64,000 bases of DNA. Origin: an uncultured Oscillospiraceae bacterium (lineage in GTDB: Bacteria; Bacillota; Clostridia; Oscillospirales; Oscillospiraceae). Below are positions 51,764-60,106 of this stretch, one piece after another. The translations under genes were made by a program, and so were the position numbers. The notes beneath the pieces were generated by a model that saw nothing but the letters and a program-made list of their open reading frames with translations, was not told the DNA's origin and searched no databases. The stretch covers positions 3,828-67,827 of the forward strand of contig CAKSWA010000003.1 of NCBI GenBank assembly GCA_934511165.1, read 5' to 3'. Position 1 is the stretch's first letter, and every line of letters starts with the position of its first letter.

Positions 51764-52507
51764 ATGGCGCAGACTGTGTTTAAGAGACCGGAATCCCTGA
51801 CCGGAGTGGATTATACGTATTGCCCCGGCTGCGGCCACGGCATCATTACCACCGCGGTGGCCAAGGCCATCGACGAGCTGGGCATTCTGGATGACAGCAT
51901 CCATGTGTCCTCCGTCGGCTGCGGCGGCCTGACGCCCATGTTCTTCAATTCCGATACCATCATCCCCATGCACGGCCGCGCTCCCGCCACTGCCACCGGC
52001 ATCAAGCGCATCCACCCCGATAAAATCGTATGGACGTATCAGGGCGACGGCGACCTTGCCTCCATCGGCACGGCGGAGATCGTCCACGCCGCCCACCGCG
52101 GCGAGCGCATCACCACCATTTTTGTCAACAACACCACCTACGGCATGACCGGCGGCCAGATGGCCCCCACCACGCTGGTAGGCCAGAAAACCACCACCTC
52201 TCCCTACGGCCGCGACGAAGCGACCTGCGGCAAGCCCATCCGCATGAGCGAGCTGCTCGCCACCATCGACGGCGCCAAGTATGTTGCCCGCTGCGCCATC
52301 GACACCCCCGCCCACATCCGGCAGACGCAGAAGTGCATCAAGCGCGCCTTTGAATGCCAGATGAAGGGTCTGGGCTTTGCGATCGTGGAAGTTCTTTCCA
52401 CCTGCCCCACCAACTGGGGCATGACGCCGACGGACGCTATGAAGTGGCAGCGGGAGAACATGATCCCCTACTTCCCGCTGGGCGTTATCAAGGACTTTGA
52501 GGACTGA
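51764..52507 (+). CDS. 2-oxoacid:ferredoxin oxidoreductase, beta (thiamine diphosphate) subunit
   Basis: The product has 247 residues. The N-terminal CPGCGHGIITTAVAKAID and the TPP/Mg motif GDGDLASIGTAEIVHAAHRGE...NNTTYGMTGGQMAPTT are typical of KorB/VorA proteins. It lies 3 bases after the alpha gene. Confidence 0.92.
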   Translation: MAQTVFKRPESLTGVDYTYCPGCGHGIITTAVAKAIDELGILDDSIHVSSVGCGGLTPMFFNSDTIIPMHGRAPATATGIKRIHPDKIVWTYQGDGDLASIGTAEIVHAAHRGERITTIFVNNTTYGMTGGQMAPTTLVGQKTTTSPYGRDEATCGKPIRMSELLATIDGAKYVARCAIDTPAHIRQTQKCIKRAFECQMKGLGFAIVEVLSTCPTNWGMTPTDAMKWQRENMIPYFPLGVIKDFED

Positions 52508-52519
52508 GAGGAGAAAACC

Positions 52520-53077
52520 ATGGTAAATGAAAAACTGATCGTGGCCGGCTTCGGCGGCCAGGGTGTTCTCATGATCGGCAAGATGGCGGCCATGTCCGGC
52601 ATGGAAAACGGCAAGGAAGTCAGCTGGCTGCCGGCCTACGGCTCCGAGATGCGCGGCGGCACCGCCACGTGCAGCGTCAACATCTGCGACGATCCCGTAG
52701 ACTCTCCCATGATTCTGCGTCCCACGACGCTGATCGTGATGAACCTTCCTTCCCTTTTGAAGTTTGAGAAGAACCTTCTGCCGGGCGGCGTTATGATCCT
52801 CAACAGCTCTCTCGTGGAGCAGGAGCCCACCCGCACCGATATCACCGTTTACAAAGTTCCCTTCAACGATCTCGCCACGCAGGCCGGCAACGAGCGCGGC
52901 ATGAACATGCTGGTGGCCGGCGTCTACGCCGCCATCCGCGGCATCATCACGCTCGACAACCTCTACGATGCCATCGACCACGCTTTCGAGGGCCCCAAGG
53001 CCAAGTTCATCCCCGGCAACAAGGCCATGGCCAAGCTCGGCTATGACTACGGCGTGGAGCACTTCTGCCAGAAGTGA
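52520..53077 (+). CDS. 2-oxoacid:ferredoxin oxidoreductase, gamma subunit
   Basis: The product has 185 residues. AGFGGQGVLMIGKMAAMSGM (residues 8-27) and SWLPAYGSEMRGGTATCSV are the CoA-binding gamma-subunit landmarks. It completes the delta-alpha-beta-gamma set and lies 9 bases before buk. Confidence 0.92.
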   Translation: MVNEKLIVAGFGGQGVLMIGKMAAMSGMENGKEVSWLPAYGSEMRGGTATCSVNICDDPVDSPMILRPTTLIVMNLPSLLKFEKNLLPGGVMILNSSLVEQEPTRTDITVYKVPFNDLATQAGNERGMNMLVAGVYAAIRGIITLDNLYDAIDHAFEGPKAKFIPGNKAMAKLGYDYGVEHFCQK

Positions 53078-53086
53078 GGTAGGCCG

Positions 53087-54175
53087 ATGTATAAGATCCT
53101 GGTTCTGAACCCCGGCTCCACCTCCACCAAGGTTGCCTACTACGAGGATTCCAAGAACATCTGCGAGCGGAATCTGGACGTTGACCGCGCAGCGATCGCC
53201 GGAATGACGAGCATCTTCGATCAGATGGAACTCCGCAAGGCCACCATCGACGCCTTTCTGCAGGAAACCGGCGTAAAGCCGGAGGATCTGAGCTTCATCG
53301 TCTCCCGCGGCGGCGGCGGCGGAAATCTGATGTCCGGTGGGTATATCATCGATGAAGCGCTTGTGGAGCACTGCCACAACTATGAGATCCCCCACGCCTC
53401 TTCCCTTGGCCCTGTCATCGCGTATGAGATGGGAAAAAAGCTGGGGATCCCCGCGTTCATCTATGACGGCGAGGGCGTCAACGAGTTCATCCCCGAGGCA
53501 TGCCTCTCCGGTCTGAAGGAGTTTCCCATCTCTCCGGGCTCGCACACGCTCAACGCCAAAGCGGCGGCGCGCATCGGCGCGGAGAAGCTCGGAGGAAAGC
53601 TTTCCGACTTCAATATCGTTGTCTGCCATCTCGGCGGCGGCACGTCCACCTCTGCCCACAGCGGCGGCAAGCTCATCGACTCCACCAGCGACGGCTTCAG
53701 CGCCGAGCGCGCCGGAGGCATTCCCTTCCTGGCGCTCACCGGCTTTGTGACCGGGTGCTTCAGCGGCAAGTACACCCAGCGCGATATCATGAAGCTCATC
53801 ATGGGCGGCGGCGGGCTTGCCAACTATCTTGGCACCAGCGACCTGCGCGAGGTGGAAAAGCGGATCGACGCCGGGGACGAGAAAGCGAAGCTCGCCTTTG
53901 ACAGCATGGCCTACGTTCAGTCCAAGGATATCGCCGCCATGGCGGCCGTCCTCAGCATGAACGTGGATGCCATCGTTCTCACCGGCGGCATGGCGCACTC
54001 CCAGCGGCTCGTGGACGCCATCACCGCCCGCGTGGGCAAGATCGCGCCCATTATCGTGGCCGCCGGTTCCCACGAGATGAACTCTCTGGCGCAGGGCGGC
54101 ATCCGCCTGATGAACCGCGAGGAAAAATATCACAGATTCGGAAAAGACAGTTCGGAGGATGCTTACGTTGAGTAA
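53087..54175 (+). CDS. buk: Butyrate kinase / branched-chain acyl kinase
   Basis: Transfers phosphate from acyl phosphate to ADP, giving ATP and a short-chain acid. The product has 362 residues of the ASKHA fold: phosphate 1 motif LVLNPGSTSTKVAYYED (4-20), NIVVCHLGGGTSTSAHSGGK, the GAP-like RAGGIPFLALTGFVT and the adenosine motif DAIVLTGGMAHS near 290. It stands directly after the oxidoreductase and before PduL, so the acyl-CoA made by the first enzyme can be turned into ATP. No ptb gene is present; PduL takes that place. Confidence 0.92.
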   Translation: MYKILVLNPGSTSTKVAYYEDSKNICERNLDVDRAAIAGMTSIFDQMELRKATIDAFLQETGVKPEDLSFIVSRGGGGGNLMSGGYIIDEALVEHCHNYEIPHASSLGPVIAYEMGKKLGIPAFIYDGEGVNEFIPEACLSGLKEFPISPGSHTLNAKAAARIGAEKLGGKLSDFNIVVCHLGGGTSTSAHSGGKLIDSTSDGFSAERAGGIPFLALTGFVTGCFSGKYTQRDIMKLIMGGGGLANYLGTSDLREVEKRIDAGDEKAKLAFDSMAYVQSKDIAAMAAVLSMNVDAIVLTGGMAHSQRLVDAITARVGKIAPIIVAAGSHEMNSLAQGGIRLMNREEKYHRFGKDSSEDAYVE

Positions 54176-54746
54176 CGAAAACAGAAAAATCGAAGTTATG
54201 CTGGACAACCACCACGCGCACCTGAAGCAGGAGACCGTGGAAAAGCTCTTCGGTGAAGGGTATGTCCTGCCCGTGAAAAAAGATATCGGCGGCGGAGAGT
54301 ATATCTCCACCGAAACCATCGACGTGGAAGGCCCCAGGGGCGTTCTCAAGGGCATCCGCGTTATGGGCCCCCATCGCCCCTTTGACCAGGTGGAACTGCT
54401 TGTCAGCGACACCGTTAAGCTGGGCGTCACCCCGCCGGTGGTCGAATCCGGGCATCTGGAAAATGCCTGCGAGCTCAAGCTCATCGGGCCTGCCGGTTCC
54501 GTCACGCTCAACTGCGGCATCGTGGCTGCCCGCCATGTGCACATCTGCACCAAGCTCCTCGCGGAGCTCGGGCTGAAGAACAAGCAGATGGTCTCCGTCA
54601 CTTCCAGGGGCATCCGCTCCGTCACGTTCCACAATGTTATCGTTCGCGAGAACGCCGTCAGCGATGTGAACGTCATCCATATGGATTTCGAGGAAGGCAA
54701 CGCCGCCGGTCTCAAAAACCACGACATTCTGGATCTGGAGTACTAA
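54168..54746 (+). CDS. pduL: PduL-type phosphate acyltransferase
   Basis: Swaps CoA for phosphate on short acyl-CoA. The product has 192 residues from TTG 54168, which has GGAGG 9 bases upstream and overlaps the buk stop by 8 bases; ATG 54159 abuts that site and is unlikely. Two PduL domains are visible with their zinc-binding His: VMLDNHHAHLKQET near residue 16 and AARHVHICTKLLAE near 125. PRGVLKGIRVMGPHRPFDQVEL is a family signature. No encapsulation peptide or shell protein gene is near, so this is a free-standing PduL outside a microcompartment. Confidence 0.88.
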   Translation: MSNENRKIEVMLDNHHAHLKQETVEKLFGEGYVLPVKKDIGGGEYISTETIDVEGPRGVLKGIRVMGPHRPFDQVELLVSDTVKLGVTPPVVESGHLENACELKLIGPAGSVTLNCGIVAARHVHICTKLLAELGLKNKQMVSVTSRGIRSVTFHNVIVRENAVSDVNVIHMDFEEGNAAGLKNHDILDLEY

Positions 54747-54748
54747 TC

Positions 54749-55126
54749 ATGGAATTCCGCGCTCATCACATCTGCCTTACGGTGGCAGATCCGGAAAGCT
54801 CCAGAGCCTTCTATGAGAAGGCTCTGGGCTTTACGGAAACATCCGTGGTGTACCACACGCCGGAGATCGTTTCCCATTTCCTCACATCACAGGACGGGAC
54901 ATTTCATCTCCAGCTGCTGCATTCCCCGCATTGCAAGGCGGAGCACTGCGCTTACGGACATCTCGGCATGACCGTGGCGGACATCTATGAAAGCTTCGCC
55001 TACCATGAAAAAATGGGCGTCGTCAGCAAGCCCATCATCACCCAGCCGCACCAGTACGGCTATTTTATTCAGGATCCCGACGGCTACGAGACGGAGCTTT
55101 GTCAGCTCCGCACCGAAAACAATTAA
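54749..55126 (+). CDS. VOC (glyoxalase/fosfomycin-resistance fold) family protein
   Basis: The product has 125 residues, one VOC domain of two beta-alpha-beta-beta-beta units. Likely metal ligands are His in MEFRAHHICLTV, Gln in FHLQLL, His in AYGHLGMTV and Glu in DGYETELCQL, close to the H/Q-H-E set of glyoxalase I. Members act as isomerases, epimerases or lyases on oxoacids and glutathione adducts. It starts 2 bases after PduL, so it is a pathway member. An epimerase or isomerase role is a guess. Confidence 0.8.
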   Translation: MEFRAHHICLTVADPESSRAFYEKALGFTETSVVYHTPEIVSHFLTSQDGTFHLQLLHSPHCKAEHCAYGHLGMTVADIYESFAYHEKMGVVSKPIITQPHQYGYFIQDPDGYETELCQLRTENN

Positions 55127-55140
55127 GGAGGAAAATGTCA

Positions 55141-56358
55141 ATGAAGATCACGAAAGTTGAAATTTTCAAGGCTATGGTAGACTCCCCCACCCCCGGCTGG
55201 TTCCCCATCTGCGTGCGCGTCAGCACCGATGAGGGCATCTACGGCTGGGGCGAGTCCGGCATCCCCGTAATGTCCGGCCGCGACGCCACCATGACCTACA
55301 TCCGTGAAATGGCTCCTTTCATTCTGGGTATGGATCCGCTGGATCACGAGGTCATCTGGCAGAAGCTCTACCACGGCTGCTACTGGGGCTACGGCGGAGG
55401 CCCGATCGCCTTTGCCGCCATCAGTGCCATTGACATCGCTCTCTGGGATATCAAGGGCAAAGTCGCCAACATGCCGGTCTACAAGCTGCTGGGCGGCAAG
55501 GTCAACAAGAAAATCAAGGCCTACGCCAGCCAGATCCAGCTCGGCTGGGGTCCGGTGGATCACCCCTGCGTGACCCCCGAGGAGTACGCCCGCGAAGCCA
55601 AGCGCGCCGTGGCCGACGGCTTCACCGCCATCAAGGTCGACCCCCTATGGACCGACGACAAGGGCCTCTGCACCAGCCCCCAGCGCATCTACCGCAGCGA
55701 CGTTTCCGACTGGGAATGGAAGAAGCTCGACACCAAGTATCAGATCAAGACCGTTTCCGAGCGTGTCGGCGCCATCCGTGACGCCGTGGGCGACAACATC
55801 GGCATCGTCATCGAGCTGCACGGCATGTGCGATGTAAACACCTCCATCCAGATCGGCCGCGAACTGGATCAGTACGACTGTCTCTACTACGAAGAGCCCG
55901 GCCAGAGCATGGATTACCGCTATGTGAAGGAACTCCATGATAACGTCAAAACCTGCACCGCCACCGGCGAGCGCATCGGCTCTCTCTGGGGCTTCAAGCC
56001 GTTCATTGAAAACCGCGCCATCGACGTGGCGCAGCCCGACCTCGGCGTCGTCGGCGGCATCACCGAGATGAAGAAGGTCTGCGATTTTGCCAACGCCTAC
56101 GACGTGGGCGTCCAGATGCACTGCATGGCCGGCCCCATCGCCTGCGCCGCCACCATTCAGGTGGAAGCTGCCATCCCCAACTTTGTCTATCACGAGTGCC
56201 TCCAGTGGAACACCCTGCCGGTGTTCACCGGCATTGGCAAGTATGACGACATGCTGCTGCCCACCAACGGCTCCTTTGATATCCCGGATCGTCCGGGCAT
56301 CGGCCAGGAGCTCAGCGAGGAAGCCATCGCCAAATCCGAAATCATTGTTGTAAAGTAA
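55141..56358 (+). CDS. Enolase-superfamily (mandelate racemase-type) dehydratase-like enzyme
   Basis: The product has 405 residues from ATG 55141, with GGAGG 9 bases upstream; ATG 55135 is too near. An N-terminal capping domain (VRVSTDEGIYGWGESG) leads to the barrel. Metal ligands appear as Glu in VIELHGMC, Glu in YYEEPGQS and Glu in TGERIG; the extra His after the first ligand (E-L-H) and the later VQMHCM match the galactonate/acid-sugar dehydratase subgroup. Such enzymes remove water from aldonates, giving 2-keto-3-deoxy acids. That product type would suit the 2-oxoacid oxidoreductase made from the same operon. Racemase or cycloisomerase activity is not excluded. Confidence 0.88.
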   Translation: MKITKVEIFKAMVDSPTPGWFPICVRVSTDEGIYGWGESGIPVMSGRDATMTYIREMAPFILGMDPLDHEVIWQKLYHGCYWGYGGGPIAFAAISAIDIALWDIKGKVANMPVYKLLGGKVNKKIKAYASQIQLGWGPVDHPCVTPEEYAREAKRAVADGFTAIKVDPLWTDDKGLCTSPQRIYRSDVSDWEWKKLDTKYQIKTVSERVGAIRDAVGDNIGIVIELHGMCDVNTSIQIGRELDQYDCLYYEEPGQSMDYRYVKELHDNVKTCTATGERIGSLWGFKPFIENRAIDVAQPDLGVVGGITEMKKVCDFANAYDVGVQMHCMAGPIACAATIQVEAAIPNFVYHECLQWNTLPVFTGIGKYDDMLLPTNGSFDIPDRPGIGQELSEEAIAKSEIIVVK

Positions 56359-56423
56359 GACCGCATCGATCAGCCAGGCTGCTGCGGCAGTCCGGCTGAT
56401 TGAAAAAAGGAGACAAGCGCTAT

Positions 56424-57401
56424 ATGAGGATCCATACGGTAACCGGCACGGTAGACTCCGCCGATCTCGGCTATACCCTGATGCACGAGCACGCCGTCAC
56501 CTGCTGCGACTGGTCCATGCGCATGGGGCTGCGGAGCCAGTTCTGCGAGGACGGCCGTCTGCTGGAGATGGCGGTCACACAGCTCAAGCGCGCCAGGGCC
56601 GCCGGCATCGACACCATTGTGGACGGCACGCCCATCAATCTGGGACGGGATATCCGCCTCATCCGCGAGGCTGCGCTGCAAAGCGGCATGAACATCATCG
56701 TCTCCAGCGGTTTCTATCACCAGCAGGATCCCTGGCTGGAATGGAAGCCCTACGAAGAGATTCTGGGCTATCTCGACTATGAGTGCGCCCACGGTCTCGA
56801 GGAGACGGACGTTCTGCCCGGCATTATGAAATGCGCCGTAGACTACCGGGGCATCACAGACTATATTGTGAAAATGCTGGGCGTCACGGCGGACTGCGCC
56901 GTAAAGCACCGCATCCCCATCTTCTGCCACACCATCCCGGAGCTGAAGCACGGCGGTGCCATGCTGGACATCATGGCGGATCACGGCGTGCCCATGCGCG
57001 CGGTGATCGCCGGTCACAGCGGCGATGTGGACGATATCGACTATCTGGAATCGCTGCTGGCACGGGGATGCTATCTCGGCATGGATCGCTTCGGTACGGT
57101 GACGAAGACGCCGGGGACGACGCTCGAAAACCGCTGCAAGACCATTCTCCGTCTCTGCCGGGACGGTTTTGCCGGTCAGCTTCTGGTCTCCCACGATTAC
57201 GCGCCCTACACCGGCTTTCTGCCGGACTGGAAAACCGCCAGCAGCGAGGAAGCCCTGAACTCGCCGGTGAGCTTCACGTATTTTGAAACAGCTGCCGTGC
57301 CGCTCCTCCGGGAGATGGGTCTCACGGCGGAGCAGGAAAAGAAACTCAAGGCGGACAATCCCCGGAGTTTCTTTGAAAATGCATTTGAAGAAGGTGTGTA
57401 A
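56424..57401 (+). CDS. Phosphotriesterase-family hydrolase, probable lactonase
   Basis: The product has 325 residues from ATG 56424 (MRIHTVTGTVDSADLGYTLM), AGGAGA 10 bases upstream. The binuclear metal site is present: HEHAV near 21, the bridging Lys in GIMKCAVD, His in FCHTIPE, His in IAGHSGDVDD and Asp in SHDYAPY. Most family members in catabolic operons are lactonases rather than organophosphate hydrolases. With the SDR and the dehydratase of this operon it would make a lactone-to-acid step. Confidence 0.85.
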   Translation: MRIHTVTGTVDSADLGYTLMHEHAVTCCDWSMRMGLRSQFCEDGRLLEMAVTQLKRARAAGIDTIVDGTPINLGRDIRLIREAALQSGMNIIVSSGFYHQQDPWLEWKPYEEILGYLDYECAHGLEETDVLPGIMKCAVDYRGITDYIVKMLGVTADCAVKHRIPIFCHTIPELKHGGAMLDIMADHGVPMRAVIAGHSGDVDDIDYLESLLARGCYLGMDRFGTVTKTPGTTLENRCKTILRLCRDGFAGQLLVSHDYAPYTGFLPDWKTASSEEALNSPVSFTYFETAAVPLLREMGLTAEQEKKLKADNPRSFFENAFEEGV

Positions 57402-57403
57402 GT

Positions 57404-58393
57404 ATGAAAATCGTACATTTCCATAACCCCGGCTCCCCCGATATCGCAGAATATAAGGGGATGTTTGCCGAAAACGGCATCGAGTTTGTCCAGTACATCG
57501 GAAGCCGCAGTCCGGAAGAAATGATCGCGGCATGCGAAGGCGCGGACGCCATTGTTACATGCATCCTCCCTTTCACCAGAGAAATTATTGAAAAGCTGCC
57601 GGACAGCGTGAAGTGCATCGTCCGCAGCGCCATGGGCTACGAGATCATCGACGTGGACGCCTGTTCGGAGCGCGGCATTCTGGTGTGCAACATCCCCGAC
57701 TACGCCATGGAAGAGGTTGCCATGCATCAGATCGCGCTCATCATGGCGCTCTGCCGCAAGCTGCGTCACTATGACCACGCCATCCGTCGCGGTGAGTGGC
57801 AGAAGCCCGGCTATCTGTCCGGCTATGAGTGCCGCCGCATCTCCTCTCTGACCATCGGCCTGCTGGGCTTCGGCCGTATTGCCAAGCGCGTGGCCAAGGC
57901 CATGCTCGCCATGGGCGCCGCCGTCTGCACCTACGACCCGTTCCTCAGCAAAGAGACGGTGGAGTCTTACGGCGTGCAGTACTGCGCCACCAAGGAGGAA
58001 GTTCTTGAGCACAGCGACGTGATCTCCCCCAACATCCCGCTGATGGAGTCCTCTTTCCACATCATTGACGCGGACGCCATTGCCAAAATGAAGCAGGACG
58101 TGATCATCGTCAACACCGGCCGCGGCGGTCTTGTGGACACTGAGGCTCTGGTGGCCGGGCTCGAAAGCGGCAAGATCAAGGCCGCGGGTCTGGACGTTTT
58201 CGAAAACGAGCCCTTCCACGACACCGAGCACCCACTGATGAAGATGGAAAACGTCATCCTGACGCCTCACGTGGCCTACCAGTCCACAGAATCTTCCCGC
58301 GAGCTTGAATACAAATCCGCCCTCTATGCGATGCAGGGCGCGATGGGGCAGATCCCTGTCAGCGCCGTGAACCGCAAGTGCCGCGAAAACTGA
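57404..58393 (+). CDS. D-isomer-specific 2-hydroxyacid dehydrogenase
   Basis: The product has 329 residues and starts 2 bases after the hydrolase. The Rossmann motif is GLLGFGRIAKRVAKAM near 148; the catalytic Arg lies before it in the NTGRGGLVDTEAL stretch, with Glu in DVFENEPF and His in LTPHVAYQS. The enzyme interconverts a D-2-hydroxyacid and a 2-oxoacid with NAD(P). In this operon it can make the 2-oxoacid for the ferredoxin-dependent enzyme. Confidence 0.9.
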   Translation: MKIVHFHNPGSPDIAEYKGMFAENGIEFVQYIGSRSPEEMIAACEGADAIVTCILPFTREIIEKLPDSVKCIVRSAMGYEIIDVDACSERGILVCNIPDYAMEEVAMHQIALIMALCRKLRHYDHAIRRGEWQKPGYLSGYECRRISSLTIGLLGFGRIAKRVAKAMLAMGAAVCTYDPFLSKETVESYGVQYCATKEEVLEHSDVISPNIPLMESSFHIIDADAIAKMKQDVIIVNTGRGGLVDTEALVAGLESGKIKAAGLDVFENEPFHDTEHPLMKMENVILTPHVAYQSTESSRELEYKSALYAMQGAMGQIPVSAVNRKCREN

Positions 58394-58412
58394 AATGACC
58401 GGAGGACAGCAC

Positions 58413-59159
58413 ATGAAAAAATATGACGGCTACGCACTGGTAACCGGCGGCGCCCGCGGTATGGGCGCTGCCATCTGCCGCAGCCTTGCCGCAGACGGCT
58501 ACGATATCGTCTGCAACTATGTTTCCGATTCCTCTCTCGCAAAGGTAGAGGCCCTGGCCGCGGAGATCGCGGAAAAGTACGGCCGCAAGGTCATTGCCGC
58601 GCAGGGCGACGTTTCCCGCTACGAGGACTGCTGCCGCGTGGTAAAAACGGCCGTGGACGCGCTGGGCGAAAAGCTGGCTGTGCTCGTGAACAACGCCGGT
58701 GTTACCATCCGGGCGGAACTGGTGGATCAGTCCCCGGAGGACATGGCGCACGTCATCAACACCAACCTGATGGCGGGGCTCTATATGTGCCAGCTCGCGC
58801 TGCCCTATATGTACCGGCAGAACACCGGCTGCATCGTCAATATCAGCTCCGTGGGCGGCATGACGGGCTTCCCCCGGCAGACCACCTACTGCGCGGCCAA
58901 GTGGGGCATGAACGGTCTCACGAAGGCGCTCGCCAAGGAGGCCGGCCCCCACGGCATCCGCGTCAATGCCGTGGCTCCGGGCTTTATCGTCACAGACATG
59001 ACCCTTGCGAACAAGCCGGCGTTTGAAAGCTACCGCGCGGCGTCCCCCATCGGGATGCTGGGCGAACCGGAGTATATCGCCGAGGCGGTCTCCTATGTTG
59101 TGTCCGCCGAATTTTTGACAGGACAAGTTATCTCTCCGAACGGAGGTCTGGTCATCTGA
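58413..59159 (+). CDS. Short-chain dehydrogenase/reductase (SDR)
   Basis: The product has 248 residues from ATG 58413, GGAGG 7 bases upstream. The cofactor motif TGGARGMGAAIC is at residues 10-21, NNAG near 92, the catalytic Ser in VNISSVGGM and the YCAAK pair near 160. Classical SDRs of this size oxidise sugars to lactones or reduce 3-oxoacyl groups. It is the last gene of the operon and is followed by a strong terminator. Confidence 0.9.
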   Translation: MKKYDGYALVTGGARGMGAAICRSLAADGYDIVCNYVSDSSLAKVEALAAEIAEKYGRKVIAAQGDVSRYEDCCRVVKTAVDALGEKLAVLVNNAGVTIRAELVDQSPEDMAHVINTNLMAGLYMCQLALPYMYRQNTGCIVNISSVGGMTGFPRQTTYCAAKWGMNGLTKALAKEAGPHGIRVNAVAPGFIVTDMTLANKPAFESYRAASPIGMLGEPEYIAEAVSYVVSAEFLTGQVISPNGGLVI

Positions 59160-59213
59160 GCCAGCTCCTTTGACGCCGCTCCTCTTTGCGAACAGGGAGT
59201 GTTTTGAGAGAGA

Positions 59214-59248
59214 CAGCCCGGCTGCCTTGGGCAGCCGGGCTGTTTTTT
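59214..59248 (+). terminator. Terminator of the catabolic operon
   Basis: A perfect 13-bp stem (CAGCCCGGCTGCC/GGCAGCCGGGCTG), TTG loop and T6. Its T tract touches the end of the truncated MATE gene on the other strand. Confidence 0.92.
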
Positions 59249-59933
59249 ACTTCGTTTGGGAAAAACGTTTTTTGTAAAGAATCAAAGAAAGGGAAAGCGC
59301 GGTGGCGATCGCGGCTCCGGCTACCTCGTGACCCCGCGGCAGCCAGACGAACATAAAGAGCGGATCCAGGATCATATTCAAAACTGCGCCCATGGTGATG
59401 CCGCAGCTGGAAATTTTCGGCCGCCCTGTAGCGCGGATCAGATGCGCCAGCGTGGACGAGAGTATGGTAGGGATGCCGCCGAGAATCACCGTAATCCATG
59501 TATAGGTCATGGCATAGCCGATGCTATCCGCGTCGCCGCCGATCCGCAGCAGAAGCGGCCGGGCCGCGGCGATCAGGATCAGGCTGTACCCGGCGGCGGC
59601 GCACAGCGCGCCGGTTACCGTGCGGAAAAACGCCTTTTGCGCCCGGTCGGTGCGCTGCGCTCCCAGGGCTCTCGCCAACACGCTCGCGCCGCCGATGCCG
59701 AACAGGTTGCCGAAGGCCGTCATCATGTTGTACACCGGAAGGCACAGCGAGATCGCCGCCACGGCGGCCGCGTTTCCGGTCAGGCCGACGAACCGCGTAT
59801 CGGCCAAATTGTAGACCACCGTGATGAGCTGGCTAATGATCGTTGGCACCGCCATCACCGCAATTGCTTTGGGGATCGGATATTGCGAAAAAATGATTTG
59901 TTCTTTGGTTAAAGATTGCTCTTTTGTATCCAT
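59247..59933 (-). pseudogene. MATE family efflux transporter gene, N-terminal half only
   Basis: The 228 residues cover the first of the two six-helix MATE bundles (IPKAIAVMAVPTIISQLITVVYNLADTRFVG, GGASVLARALGAQ, RATGRPKISSCGITMGAVLNMILDPLFMF) and stop soon after AGAAIATALSLSLILYKKRF. Complete MATE proteins have about 440-460 residues and need both halves. No C-terminal half was found downstream. The end coincides with the terminator of the catabolic operon, which suggests a deletion or insertion junction. A functional half-transporter is possible but unlikely. Confidence 0.75.
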
Positions 59934-60050
59934 CGTATCGGCTCTCTGGCCGCAGACAAACGACCGTTTATAACCGACATTATAATACGCGCTTCGCAGC
60001 GTCTGTCAACGGAACCGGGGAGCGATTCGCAGAAACCGCCCACAGACAAA

Positions 60051-60085
60051 GCCCCCCTCACCGTACTCATGGCGGCGAGGAGGGC
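60051..60085 (-). terminator. Terminator of the Fe-S protein gene
   Basis: Minus strand: GCCCTCCTCGCC pairs with GGTGAGGGGGGC (12 bp with G-U pairs), then TTTGTCTG. Confidence 0.7.
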
Positions 60086-60106
60086 GATCCTTGAAAATGC
60101 TTTATT

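Noticed and set aside
53087..54175. Evidence that the organism makes butyrate by the Ptb-Buk route
   Set aside because: No ptb, crotonase, bcd or thl genes are present here; buk sits in a 2-oxoacid operon and may act on another acid.
50297..54727. A 1476-codon open frame on the minus strand
   Set aside because: It is antisense to five recognised genes (oxidoreductase subunits, buk, pduL), has no domain and arises from high-GC third positions.
56424..57401. Organophosphate-degrading phosphotriesterase
   Set aside because: Family membership alone does not imply this; operon context and family knowledge favour a lactonase.
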